Shown in pieces: positions 1-12,600 of a stretch of DNA of 64,000 nucleotides. This DNA comes from Lycocorax pyrrhopterus obiensis. Taxonomy: Eukaryota; Chordata; Aves; Passeriformes; Paradisaeidae. The DNA lies in assembly GCA_014706295.1 (NCBI GenBank), contig JACSVZ010000008.1, forward strand, positions 16,146,159 to 16,210,158, read 5' to 3'. The first letter of the stretch is position 1. The number at the start of each line of letters is the position of its first letter. Made by a program: the position numbers and the translations under genes. The notes beneath the pieces are model-generated. The model saw only the letters and a program-made list of their open reading frames with translations, was not told where the DNA came from and made no database searches.

Positions 1-3000
1 ACAGTGATGATAGCTACTGGGATTTTAATTGGCGTCCAGTGTCCTCTCACTGTCACTGTGCCTGGCTTTTTTGGTAGTCCCAGCTACCAGTCCGTGATTG
101 GGTGGCTATGGGCACTAGGGTTAATAGCAATGCAGGCGTAGCTGGTCTGGGTCAAATCCCTCTATGCTTTAGTTTGTTAAAATTTCCGATGGCCTCCAGG
201 ATGTGAGAGAAAGGATATAGCAGTTAAAGGTATCTTTCACTATTGCAGACTAATTAGGGCTGTCCTAACTTCCTGAGGGAATATGTAGTGATACCAAGTA
301 GTTACAGAAGATTGAAACCAGGCAGGAGTTATTAGGCTGTAGCGGAGAAAATATACTTCTTTCTGCTCCTCCGTTCTTTAGCTCCTTCTTCTATCTTAAT
401 GAACTGTAATCTGGATGAAAAACAAAGCTGGGGGGGGGGGAGGGGGGAAGAAAAAACATCCTCCATTTTCTTGAGCCTGTACACTTAGCCCCTAAAGGAG
501 ACTAGCAGTGTTTTCTTTCTCACTGTGGAGGTGTGGCTACATGGCAGCCCTGCTTTTTCGAATCTGAGAATTTTTCGTCCTTTTCTCCTTTCATTTTTGT
601 TTTATTTCTCACTTGCATCGCTGAGTCTGGTGCTATTTTGCCTGCATCTCTAAAGTGAAAACAGGCTTTGTGTTCATGAACTTCTAATCGGAAGTGATGA
701 CACGTCCTTGATTGGGGCACCATTGCCCTTGTCCTCATGAAATATTTTATCCTTTTCTGATATCATTTGACATGCGACTGTAATAAAGGCCAGTTTCTGC
801 CACTGGATATGTGTAGAAGTTGATGCCTGTTATGTTTGTGCAGGAACACCCCACAGTGACATCTGTAATTGTGCTGAACGTGGTTTCCTCCATTTTATGG
901 GAATAAAACGATGCTTGTGCATTATTAAAAGGGCCTAACAAGATTTCTGGGGAGAGATGGTGAAATGCAGTATATAATAATATTTATGTAATTAATGCCC
1001 TGGGATTTGAATGAAAAATACTGCTATTTTGCAACTATAATTTTCTGTTTCTGGCAGCCTCAGAGTAACAAGGAAACTGTAAATTGCACTTTAATGTCCC
1101 TAAGCTGTTGTCTCTGATAGGAAAGGTTGACAATTTTGGCTGTCTTGAAATGATGATTAGCTGGGATCTAATTATGATATTAGCGTAGAATCATGTTCAA
1201 GTGTAATGTCATCAGTGTGTTCTTCTAAGGATGACGTGTGGCAAGGAACTTACTTTCTTTTGCCCTCTTTTTTCATTTGAGAAAAGATGGAGATTCAGAA
1301 AAGTAGCCTGAAGAGAAACAAAGTATGTGCGTTCCTCTGACTTCCCCCTCTGCCCCCCCCCATGACCCTGTCCAGGTCAGATAACAAGTCAGGTACCAGG
1401 CACTCTGAATGGAATAATGTCTTGAGCTTTCGTTGTACTTCTCCGTGTGGACTGCCAGCTTTTTTTGAGCTGTCCACTCTTTACACTGCTGTCCATAACT
1501 GAGCTAGCAAAGTGATCAGTGTCCTATGCTTGATGATTGCAGCAAAGACTGAAGGGTACATGTTTGACATTCAGAAATGTAATATACAAGCACATTGTAC
1601 TGATGGAGTTGTAGCCCTTCCCGAAAACCCTATCACTTTGTGGGGGACATCATTTGTCCTTTCCATAACAGGGTTGAACGTAGTACTCTTGACCTGACTT
1701 AGTTTACACCATTGTAGAACAACTGAACAAAGTTCAGTCCGTCTGACCTCCAAACCCAACACCACCAAAAGTCTGTTTCTGTGGTGCTCAAAGACTAGCA
1801 AAATAATCTTCATTCTGTAGCATGTCCCTGGTGCAGGACTCCCAGCCCTCTCCAGCGGCCTGAACGTGATTTGTGTTCCTACTGTGCTGTTCTCCTGACA
1901 GCAGGGTTCATGTATGCGGAAACGAACGCGAGCTGTAATGGGTCTCTGTGATAGTAGATGACAGTTTGCAGTTGTCTCCTAAGAGAGCCCTATCCTTTGG
2001 CTTCCTTACAGAAAAGAGTATGGAAAGATGAGGGGAAGAGCTAATTGTTGGTGACCTAGGTGGGTAGTCAGGGCTCTCTGGAAATGGGCTGTGTGGACTA
2101 CAGGCTGATAGAGCCAGAGCAGCCAGCTTAGGAGAGTTGCTGTCAGGTAGGATGTAAGTTGTGGAGGTTTGTTTCAGTGGAGGATGGTATGAAATCCTAA
2201 GCAGACTTGTCTAGAGAATCTCTACAGGTCTTAAGTTTTGCCTTGTACACAGTGATTACTTTTCAAATGTTCTGTGCATTCCAGTTCAGGATAATTTCCC
2301 TTCAGACCATATTTTCAGGGGGATTGCATTCCATACAGTGATAATAGACAGCCTAGGTCCTTTTGGTCCCAAGAGATTTTCTGGGAGAGTTTCTCAAGAG
2401 AATGATTTACTGTCTCTTGCCCTGTTCCTTCTCCAACAGAGAAGAAATGTAATGACCTCAAAGCTAATGCACTCCAGTGTCTCTGGATGGAGACAGCAAC
2501 ATTTTTGCCAATGCAGTTTTGGAGCATTATTCTCCCTTTCATTTCTAACATTTTTTTGGGATGCTTCTAACAGAATTCATGACCTTAGAAGTATCTGCTG
2601 GAAACTAGTCACTCCAGACACACTGGAGAGATGAATTTTACTCTTCATGCCATGGTACCCTCCCTCTGTGAAGTTGGAGCAGTTTCCTATGTGTAAATAA
2701 ATGGAGAGCATGTCATCCTCTGGCTTAATAGGAGCCTTTATCTGTATTGTCTTAATCAGACCACTGAAGTTCTTTTATTTATTAAACTGTCTCCTAATCA
2801 GTGGCTACTGTTATATGTCACAAGATTTAGGAACAAGTTTCACACGTCATTTCATATCTAAAACTTTCAAAAATTCTTATAGTGAAAAAAAGTTTCATTT
2901 ATTTCTTTACGGTACTGTATTACTGTAGTTTTTTCTTCACAAATCTCTTTGCTTATATAAATATAAACTTTCTCAGTTGATTATCCTAGTCTTGTGAATA

Positions 3001-3301
3001 TAAGGACTGCATTATTCTGGCATATAATTAATAGGATTTGTTTAAATGACAAATAATTGACTCTGTACTGAGGTGGACAAAAGAAGATGTCAGTTGTTGG
3101 CATTGGTGCATTTCCATTGCATGGGATAAAGAGTCAAATCTGCAAATGTAAAATCTAGATCATGTAGGCTGTACTCTTGTGGTACATTTGTATTGAAAAT
3201 TGTGTTACCTGAAACAATTTAAGGAATTACAGAAATTACAACATTTCAGGTATTAATGATATTGCATCTAATTTTTAATAATTCTTAATAATTAAGTTGA
3301 T
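1..3301. other. unique non-coding DNA, no gene seen
   Basis: No ORF here resembles a known protein; frames are short (under about 100 codons) and overlap on both strands. The stretch holds a G-run at 430-447 and a run of nine C at 1353-1361. I saw no interspersed repeat that I can name and no convincing exon with paired splice sites. It is either intergenic or intronic; the sequence alone does not decide. Confidence 0.6.
430..447 (+). repeat. poly-G tract
   Basis: Eleven G, one A, then six G on the plus strand, in otherwise AT-rich DNA. Such homopolymer G runs are prone to polymerase slippage and sequencing error, so the exact length should not be trusted. It could take part in G-quadruplex pairing, but there are only two separated runs. 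Confidence 0.85.
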
Positions 3302-4510
3302 GCACCTGGTGGGTAGGTGACCCGTCTGGTGGATGAGGGGAAGGCTGTGGATTTTGCCTACCTGGACTTCAGCAAAGCCTTTGACACTGTCTCCTGGAAA
3401 AGCTGGCATCCCATGGCTTGGAGAGGTGCACCCTTTGCTGGGTTAAGAGCTGGCTGGATGGCTGTGCCCAGAGAATCATGGTGAATGGTGCTGCATCCAG
3501 TTGGCAGCCAGTCACTAGTGGTGTCCCCCAGGGATCTGTGTTGGGCCTAGTCCTGTTTAATATCTTCATTAATGATCTGGATGAAGGGATTGAGTCCACC
3601 ATTAGCAAATTTGCAGATGACACCAAGTTTCAAGGGGAGTGTTGATCTGTTGAAGGGTAGAAGGGCTCTGCAGAGGGACCTGGACAGGCTGGATAGATGG
3701 ACCTAATTCAATGATAGGAGGTTTAACAAGACCAGGTGCTGGGTCTTGCACTTTGGCCACAAAAACCCCATGCAGCGCTACAGGCTGGGGACAGAGTGGC
3801 TGGACATTGGCCGGGCAGAAAGGGACCTGGGGGTTGTGGTTGGCAGGTGACGGAACATGAGCAAGCAGTGTGCCCACATGGCCAAGAAGGCCAATGGCAT
3901 CCTGGCCTGGATCAGGAATAACATGGCCAGAAGGACCAGGGAAGTGATTCCTCCCCTGTACTCGGCACTGGTGAGGCCCTACCTTGAGTGCTGTGTCCAG
4001 TTCTGGGCCCCTCTGTTTAGGAAGGATATTGAGATGCTGGAGCAAGTCCAGAGTCCACCACCACGAGGCTGGTGAAGGGTCTGGAACACAACTCCTGTGA
4101 GGAGTGGCTGAGGGAGCTGGGGTTGTTTAGCCTGGAGAAAAGAAGGCTCAGGGGAGACCTTATCACTCTCTACAACTCCTTGAAAGGAGGATGTAGCCAG
4201 GTGGGGGTCAGTCTCTTCTCCCAGCAACCAGTGACAGGACAAGAGGACACAGCCTTAAGCTGCTCCAGGGGAGAGTTAGGCCTGTTAGGAAGGGTTAGGA
4301 CGTTAGGAAGAATTTCTTCACAGAAAGAGTGATTGGGCATTGGAATGGGCTGCCCAGGGAGGTGGTGGAATCACCATCCCTGGAGGTGTTTAAGGAAAGA
4401 CTGGATGTGGCACTCAGTGCTATTGTCTAGTTGGCAAAGTGGTGTTAGGTCATAGGTTGGACTTGACGATCTCAGAGGTCTTTTCCAACCTAGCTGATTC
4501 TCTGATTTTG
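3302..4510 (+). mobile_element. CR1 LINE, 5'-truncated, plus orientation
   Basis: A 1.2 kb copy of the avian CR1 non-LTR retrotransposon. It enters within the reverse-transcriptase part of ORF2, runs through the C-terminal part of ORF2 and ends in a typical CR1 3' UTR: the 'GGGCTGCCCAGGGAGGTGG' block near 4350, the 'CTTTTCCAACCTAG' block near 4480, and a degraded octamer tail near 4495-4507 of the ATTCTATG type. CR1 copies are usually 5'-truncated and lack target-site duplications, as here. The 3' end has the 'TAGTTGGCAAAGTGGTGTTAGGTC' style seen in younger avian subfamilies, but I cannot fix the subfamily without a library. An internal deletion follows the RT active-site region at about 3640. 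The copy cannot be active. Confidence 0.97.
3340..4215 (+). pseudogene. CR1 ORF2 reverse transcriptase remnant
   Basis: Broken coding remains inside the CR1 copy. In order: the RT block '[13 protein letters not shown]' (frame 2, about 3359-3400); then, after a frameshift, '[10 protein letters not shown]' and the catalytic-box 'SKFADDTK' (frame 1, FADD at 3610-3621, the CR1 counterpart of the YXDD active site). A stop follows at about 3643, then the post-RT segment containing '[14 protein letters not shown]' and '[12 protein letters not shown]' in frame 2 (3857-4050), and finally '[20 protein letters not shown]' in frame 1 (4096-4160). At least three frame changes plus an internal deletion make it non-functional. 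The family's intact ORF2 also has an N-terminal endonuclease, absent here because of 5' truncation. Confidence 0.93.
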
Positions 4511-7500
4511 TGTAATTGCACTACTGTAAGTTTAGAGCCATACTATTTAGAGGGAAGGTACTGGATGCACTATAATGAAGATTAGAAGCTTGTGTGGAAT
4601 CTATAGCTAAGAGGTGTATTTGAAGGTTGAAATTCTTGTGTTGGCAAGTAAAAACAGAAAGAGGAGAAGTAAAACTATGTGTTAGTATTGGTATTAGAGT
4701 ATTACACTATAAACTGGTGTAAAGCCATTGATTTCAGAAGGTACTCTAACTGTACTTGTTGAGAATTCAGTCTTTTGAGCCTATATGTACTCCAATTAAT
4801 GCTGTTAATATCATAATAAGTTATCTTAATTACTTCTGAAAATGTTCTCCTAAGTTTTCCAGATAGTACCCTGGATATGATGGGAACTTCCCCAATCAAT
4901 TTTGCCTTCCATGGGCTGATAAGAATCTGTTTATTAAAGGTTTTAAATCCTCTCTTTTTATATTCATGTTCTGCTTTGGCCTTGTTTATTCACAACTGAA
5001 TGCCTCTGATTATTTTAGCTGTCATGTGCTCAGTATTTGATGCTTTGCATAGTAGAGCTGGAATAAACTGATGGTGCTGTAAGATGTTCAGTGTGTACTT
5101 AAGACAATGGCCACTTAGCTGTCTCATTTCCTTAGCAATATTTTAAAGATCAATCATAGAGAGCAGTGTAAGCCAAGAAAAATACAGTTGAAATAGATTA
5201 GAAATTAAGTATTTTTCTTCATGGTGTTTTGCTTGGACTCAGTATTTTGGTAACTTGGTGCAGACTGCACAACCACCAGAATGACTTGTTCACATGATTG
5301 AAATTTGGATGAGCAGCAATAGAGCAATTCTTAAATATACAAGGCTAAATTTGTTGAGCCTGTTTCTTGGCTTGTGATGAGATTGCAGTAAACAGTCGGA
5401 TGCTTAATACCAGTGGTAGAATTGTACATGCTTCCCTTGGGATTGGAGGGGTGGCCACTCATTTGATAAACCCCAGACAGAGGCAAAGGTATAGACTTCC
5501 AAGCAGCTGAAGCAATGGCCTCCTTTGTGTCAGGGAGATTACCAAGTTGCTGGTCTCTTTCTGAAATAATATATTGGTATGTTTGGTTTGGTTTTGTTTT
5601 TTTCTGACAGGCAATAAGTCTTAACTGAGTAGCTGTGAATGAATGAGTCATGGGATCAACTAAACTTGAAGATGAGCATTTAGACTGTAGTTTGTGGTTT
5701 GTTTGATTGCTTAGTAATACAGCAGGGAAGGACTGGGGAAATTTTCATTTTACCTGTTGTGGATTTGATTGGGGTTTGGGGAGAGACAGCATGTCACATA
5801 CATGCTGGCTGCTTATAATCTGAACACTATGCATTTAAACCCTGGATGGAGGAGATGTCTGGGAGGGAGGACTCTGAAGCTCACTGAGGCTGGATTGCCT
5901 GTATGCAAATTAAGACAAATCCTTAGCAAGGTTGCCTAGTCACTGCACAGACCTTTGCCAGGCCATGTTTCTCAACAGTTATGCCTCAGCTGAGTAAATA
6001 CACCCTTTGAACAAGGACCAGATTTGACAACTGAAATAGTGTTTGTCATGCTTTCAGGCTCAAGCACAAACCAAAGCCCTAAAACATGCATCTGAGATGT
6101 CATCAGTCAGTCTTGTTTCCTAAATGAATGGGGTTTGTGTTCTGTGCTGTTGTAGCTCTTCAAGTATCCTCTATATCTCCTTTGTTCCATGTACACTTTT
6201 TGTTACCTTCTTGGACCTTTTTTCTTATTGCTTGGTCTTTTATACATCAGGATGAAGAGAATATTCAGTTCTGCCACTCTGATGTGGTGTCATTTTCATC
6301 TTTACATGAACTCTTTGCATAAGATTATTCAATTATTTGTATTGTGATAGTGTCTTAAACTTGTCTCAGTCGTGAGTCAAGGTCTGCATGGATTTTCACA
6401 AATGCGAAAGTGTGTATTGCCAATTAGAAAACCCTTACACCTACTTTGGCCTGTCTTGCTTTTCGTGTAGAATGAATATGAAATTCATATAAATATATGG
6501 TACAGTTCCATTGGTTTTGAAAGCAGATTATAGTGCATCTGAGAGTCAGAGCAGGCATAAGGTCTGTCTGCTTCACTAAGTTATTCAATATTGCAGCTGG
6601 AGATGGGGAGGCCATATGCAGTGTGCTGTCCCTGCATGACACAAAAGATTTCATTTGGCTGGGGCTGCCTCAAGCTGTCACAGGTGTTCTTCTTTCATTT
6701 ACAATAGCTCCATTAAAATATAAATGACTGCATTTATTACATCAGCTCTTTTTCCTTCTTTGGAATACCCCAGCTAAAGTTACATTACACATAACAAATG
6801 TTCTTGCTCCCTTGAGAATTAGTTTAATTACTGATGTAGGTGGGTAAAAGATCTATTGCGTCTGAGATGTTAATTTTATCGTGCTTTAATTAAGAGGTCA
6901 AGTGTGAAAGGCTGCAGAATACCTCCCACTTAAAGATGCTGAATAGAATGGTGGGGGTAGAAGGCACTGATATGATGAGGCTCTTACGGTCTGTCGGAGT
7001 ATCAGCTTTCCCTGTGCATCTCATTACATTGAGGCAGGCTTCTGGAAATACATGCCAATTTCTATTTGCTCATTGTGTTTTCTACCATTAAAGGCATTTT
7101 CCGTCAGAGTCTTTGAAGCTCCAAAACAGCTAGTCTCTCCTTTTAAAGGTGATGGTCACTCCTCCATCATTCACCACCAGTTTCCATTGGAAATGTCAGG
7201 ACTGTGTTCTCTTGTCCAGTGTGTTTAAAGATGGGACCGCAAGTATCCTATGCCCCTTGTGCTCTGGCACAAGAGGGGATGTGGGGCATGTGTTCAGCAG
7301 AGGACCTCAGGTGCTACCATTTCTGAATATGCAGTTGTTTCTTGCTTATGTCTCACTATGAGCATGGATAGATTCCATTTGGCGTTTGGTTTAAAAGTCT
7401 TGTTTCTAGCTAACTCCAAAAACAAGGAAATGGACTTGGAAAGCATTCAGGGAAAAAGTGGGCAGGCAGAAGGGAGTGTCTCATAACAAGATTAGAGAGA

Positions 7501-9040
7501 ACTAGACAATAAGAACTCCTTCCAGCAGGGCATCTGGGACATTCTCCACTGAGCTTATGTTTGCCCCACCAGCTGGAGCAGCAATGGCATAGATAAGAGT
7601 GGTTGTTTACTGGTTAATATTTGAAGATTTTCTTGAGAGTGACTTACTGCGCTTTCAGAAAGACTAACTGACCAAATGAAGCAGTACTGTTGCTCTCTGA
7701 GCAGCTTTAAATATGACAGTTAATGATTTTTATTATTAAAAATATTATTTTTCATTGCTTACTGTCTATATGAATTGATGATTCATGAAGATGTTCTGTG
7801 ATGTATGATACAGAAAGTATCTTTTCAGAAAGTTTCTCCTTCTTCTTGGATTTTTTGATGTTGTTTTTTCTTTTCTGTGGTGGCCACTTTTCTTGCTTTT
7901 AAAGGATAGTAGCAGTTCAGCTATGCCACTGACTTCCTCTGCATCCCTGGAGAAAGATTGGTGTAATACTGGAGAAACACAGAGTTAAATATTAACGTCC
8001 ACTACTGAATGTTCCCACTGAAAAAATCAGGAACGTTTCCAAGCAGTGAAAGCAGACTTTCCTTTCCTGTAGTCCAGTTTCGCTGCTTAACTTTTAAAAC
8101 TACAGCTTGCTTGGTAATTGTAAATAGTTAAAAACTGGGAATTGGGAATCCTCTGTTTCTCAAGTGCTTTCACCTAGGCTGCTTCTCGCTTCCAGGTGAT
8201 AGGGGAAGAATTGCATGCAGTGAATTAGTGCTGAAATGTGCAATAAGCTTTTTCAAGATAAGAGACTGATTTTTTTTTTTCTTCCCTCTGTACTTCGTCT
8301 TGCAAGTAGAAGTTCCATTCTTGCTCTTTTGGTCAGAAATGTCATTTTAATAAATGTTGCGATTTGATATTGATGATACAGTAACTCCTTAAGGCATAAA
8401 GCATATTCAGGATTGGGGTTTCTCTTGGGTTACGAATACACATAGCTGCCCCAATTTGTACTAGCTGAGGACCTAATCAGCTAAGGCCACAAATGCAGCA
8501 TTTCCTTCTGCTGACTTGAAATGTCACCACCAGTCTCCGCTGAGATAAAAAAATGTGCACAAAGGAAATAGTTTTAAGGAAGATGAGGATTCTTTCACTT
8601 TTAAGAGTTTGATGTACTTAGAACATGTTTATTCTGTCTTGCTGGTTGTGTCAGGTGTCAAGACTTCTGCCTCAGGGCACTGGGAATCCCTGCTCAAAGT
8701 GTTCTCAAGGTGTTAAAGCTCTAATCTTTGTAGAGAGCTCAGGTACCAGCTGTGGTAAAGCAGAAGTGGTAAAGCCTAGAAAGGGCTAGATTGGTTAATG
8801 TAATGTTTGTAGGGTGGTATTGCTGAAGCTTCTCTCTGTATATGTAAAAATGATGCTTGATGATACAGACTTAATCCTTCAGAAGTAAAATCATGCCTTT
8901 TGTTTTAAGTCTGATTCACTTCCATTTGCGCAATAGCATCCCAAAGCAAGAGCGGTCTTGGCATTTGCATGAGGCACGTGCTTCTGCCCACAAACAGCCA
9001 GTAAGATAAGTCAATAAAAATAAGCCACGCAAGGCATGAA
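4511..9040. other. unique non-coding DNA
   Basis: No recognisable gene or named repeat. A G/T-only run ending in a polypyrimidine stretch and AG lies at 5579-5610; it resembles a 3' splice site, but no matching donor gives a convincing exon. Open frames are all short (about 106 codons at most) and look random. Confidence 0.55.
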
Positions 9041-9112
9041 TTGCTTTGAGATGGAAGAGACCTATTAGGCTATCTAGCCCTCCTGTGTGCCAGTGAGGAA
9101 TTGCTTCAACTG
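9041..9112 (-). mobile_element. ancient CR1-like LINE fragment (3' end)
   Basis: The block reading 'ATGGAAGAGACCTATTAGG' followed by a 'CATCTAGTCC'-like segment and 'CCTGTGTGCCAGTGAGGAAT' matches, by memory of the family, the reverse complement of the 3' UTR of older avian/amniote CR1 groups. It is short and well diverged and has lost the octamer tail, so it is clearly older than the copy at 3302-4510. The family assignment is inference from similarity by eye. Confidence 0.62.
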
Positions 9113-9639
9113 GATTTGCTTTAAAGGACAGATGAATAGCTGAGTAAAACACAGGATCACATTTTCTGTATGATATGGCTTTTATGCTTCTGGCTTTACA
9201 TATACATCTAGCTTTGAACCTCATAAGCAGCAATATTCTGGAGAATTTTTTTCCAGACTCTTTTATTTAAAGCATAACAGTGGTCTGAACAGAAACTGTT
9301 CTGATTACACAGATGTGCAGTTTTGCTTTGTGGAGTGATTTTTACCTCATCAAAGGAGAACAAGAAGAAAGGCAAAAATCTGTGAGTATGGCTATCTATG
9401 CACGTGTGTATTTGACAGAGCGAGAGGTCTGTCGTGTTAGATCAATTGTGAGAATAAATTCTACTACTCTGCCTGGCCATGGGAGGGTATTTTACAAAGG
9501 CAGCCCATTGGGAAAAGAACAAAGGCCTTGCTGTGTTGTGGCTGTGCTTGACACGCTGGTAATGCTAAAGCCAGCTCCTATTTCCTATTAAAGTAGTGTC
9601 TCGCATGTTCATGAAACACAGGCAGTGATGCAGCGTGAT

Positions 9640-9658
9640 TCAGCTCATTGGGAGCTGA
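9640..9658. repeat. 7-bp inverted repeat, 5-nt loop
   Basis: TCAGCTC, five bases, then GAGCTGA: a perfect 7-bp stem. It lies directly before a longer hairpin at 9670-9692, so the two form a tandem hairpin pair within about 50 bp. Confidence 0.7.
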
Positions 9659-9669
9659 TGCATCCGACG

Positions 9670-9692
9670 CAGAGAGAGAAAGTCTCTCTCTG
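9670..9692. repeat. 10-bp perfect hairpin, 3-nt loop
   Basis: CAGAGAGAGA, loop AAG, TCTCTCTCTG: a perfect 10-bp inverted repeat. The arms are GA/TC dinucleotide repeats, so it may have arisen from microsatellite slippage plus inversion rather than by selection. The stem is too short for a microRNA precursor. Confidence 0.85.
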
Positions 9693-12600
9693 TGGTCAAA
9701 AAGGCAGAAAAACGTGTTGGTGCTGGTGTTCTAAGCAGCTTCATCTGGTGATTGGATGGGGAATTGCAGGCACATTTGTTTCATTGCTTTAATTTTTTGC
9801 ATTATTCCCCTTTTGTCTATTATTGTTCTCGTCCCAGTATTTGAATAGAAAAAGAGCTCTGTGGTAAATTATGTCCATGCCCCACTTTTTTCAGACCTGA
9901 CATGTTTATATATACAAAGAATTATGGAGGAATTAAAGAGAGGACCAAAGAAGCTCAGGAATTCTTTCTTAAAGCTTGCCACATTTTTAATAAATGGGCA
10001 TATAGCAGAGGGAGTGAAATCTGTTGCTCAATACCATAATAGGCAGTGCAATGCTTTTGCCTCTCTCTGTCATCCTTAACAGACGAATTTATTTTTGGTA
10101 ATGAGACATTTATCTCTTTTGCATCTATTAAAAGTCAGTTCCAGTGTCCAAAATCAGTTGGAAATAACATGAAGAAGTTTAATGGTGAATTGTGTTTCTT
10201 TTGGATGCTTGTCACAGCTCCATCAAATCCTGGGGATCCTTTTTCACTCTGTTTTGGTGTATTTTTGCTTTGCTGCAATGTGCGTTTCCAGATGATTTAG
10301 CTAGTTTTCTGAGAGCATCATGTAATAGTGTGAATATTTAGATTGTGTAAAGAAGCTTAAAGAAATTACTTTCGGGACAATAATTAACACACCATCAGTT
10401 TGAAGAACTGTTTTTCAACACTTTTCTCTGTGTGGACCCTTTAGGAGTTTTTGTTGATGGCAGATCCCTCCATACCTGACTTTGAAAGCTGTCTATTGAA
10501 AGCAGACTTGCTTTTCTTCATGGTCGTCCTTGAAGCAGTCCACAAAAAGCCACATAGAAATAGCAGCCTGGTTGGACTCCCCTGGTGCCATAGAGAAGGA
10601 GTCCACACAGAAGTAATTGTGGTAAAATAATGCTATTAGTCAAAAAATACGGGCTTTGCGTGTATTTCTAGTCCTGACACAATTCAGTTAAGAAAGTATT
10701 TTCATAATTGTGGACTGAGTAATTAATGTCATACTTGTGTAAGTCAATAAGCAGACCACTTCGCTTTATCTGTCCGTAGAGAAGCTTGTGTGGGTGCTAG
10801 ATGAATGCAATGGGGCTTTTGCAGGCATTTTTTTAAATACCGTGGGATTTATTAGATGCCTTTCAATGGGTTTTCAAACTGTTGTATAGCATTCTGCAGG
10901 TGGAATGTAATTTTCTTAGCAAGATCTGAAGTGCTTGACAACTGGTGAAAAAACAACTCCCTCCTTTTAGGTTTGCAAGTATGATTCCTTTAAAGAAGCT
11001 GTCTGGTGCCTTTATGCACCTCCATTTTGTTAGCTATAAAATGTTAGCATTTTGTTAGTATAAAAGAGGGGAAATGGCTAGGATATCAGAAAGGCTTGCT
11101 GATGTGAATTGACCCTGAAGCTTATTCCAGGAAGTTTATTTTCAGAAAGTGTTGATTATTCCTACTTTGAGAACCCTTTAAAGTATTTATGACTCATACC
11201 AGACACTGCTTTCAGTCTTAATTGACACCCATCTCATAAAGGTGACATAAGACTAAATACATTGATGCAAGGAATGTTTTGACTTTTTAGCTGATAAAGT
11301 GCTAATTATAAGAACCACAACCTGTCTAGTAACAGAACTACAGATAACAAGCATTGAAAGGTTACTATTCCAGAGGAGTTATGTCATCTAGTTCCATGGA
11401 TGAAACATCTTTTCCATGGAAGAAATTGCATCCTACATGGAAGGGATTCTCTTCTGTACTGTACAAATCCTACAATTGTCTTTACCTACTCATTTCCTGT
11501 CATTCTTCCGTTCTTGCACAGAAGTTATTCTCCTCATTTGGCTCCTGCTGTACTATAAACAATGCTATCCTTTCTTCCCCCTATCGTCCTACACCCACTT
11601 TTGAACAACTATGGTTGCTAGGATTACAGTCCTCATAAGGCTAGAGGTGGGGGGAGAAAGTGTCCCTTCAGCTTCCTTTAGGGATCTTCTCTTGTTCTCT
11701 GCATTACATAAGTAATTTTTTCCAAAGGCATGTTCATGTTTGTTTTAAGACTTTTCAACAGCAACACTACTGCTGTTGTGCTCCTTGATGCTCTTCCTAG
11801 CTTTTTGTTTAAAAAGGCGTCAAAAGTTAGTGATTAAGTTGGGGAAAATTATTTATTCTCATTGTATACTGTGAGTAAAACCTTCAGTACTTTGCACAGG
11901 CACTGCTTTGTGATTAAAAGGGACAAGTGCTCCAAAATGGCAGAGGCAGTGACACTGCTCAGTTCCATCTCCTTCCTCCCTTCTCCCCGGCACTCAGGTT
12001 TTACAGATGCGTCACGTATACTGCGGAACTGGGCAGGTATGTCTTTCACAGGCAGTGTGTGGAAAGTGACAGCCATCACATTATTTCAAGTGGCACAGCA
12101 GTCATCCTTTGATGTGCCAGACTACTTTTTGCAGGCAAGAATTGGCACTGTGTTAGACTCCTGTGGGTAGATGGATGGATATACATGCCCTTTGTTTTCT
12201 AATAAGTGTGTGCTTCTGTATAGTGTGAGCACTGGAGGGAGGGTTATTTGTTTTGGGGTTTTTTTGTTTGTTTTAAACGTGGATCATGTTTGGCAGCATG
12301 TTTGAGCTATGGAGTTCAGCTCCAGAAAGTTCTAGTGATTATTCCAGGGCTGTCACCATGTCTTATCCAGCTTTGTCAGATACATTCTCTTTGCCAGGTC
12401 TTCTAACTGGTTTATATTTAACAGGTATCGTCTGTACTTAACAGAAGTGTCTTCTGGGAGGTTGAACAGTGCACAAGGGAGAAGTGAAAAGCTCACAGTG
12501 AACAGTAATTAGGAAGTACAGCAAAGGGTGGTTTGGTAGTTATGAATGAGATTTCTGCATGAGATGCAGAGAAGGTTGCCCAGAATATCTCCTCCTACGT

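Noticed and set aside
3602..4045. 147-codon open frame on the minus strand
   Set aside because: It is the antisense of the CR1 ORF2 remnant; the sense strand carries the RT motifs.
9313..9591. 92-codon ATG frame beginning right after an AG acceptor-like site, with GTGAGT inside
   Set aside because: Start context is weak and the internal donor gives no partner exon; no known domain.
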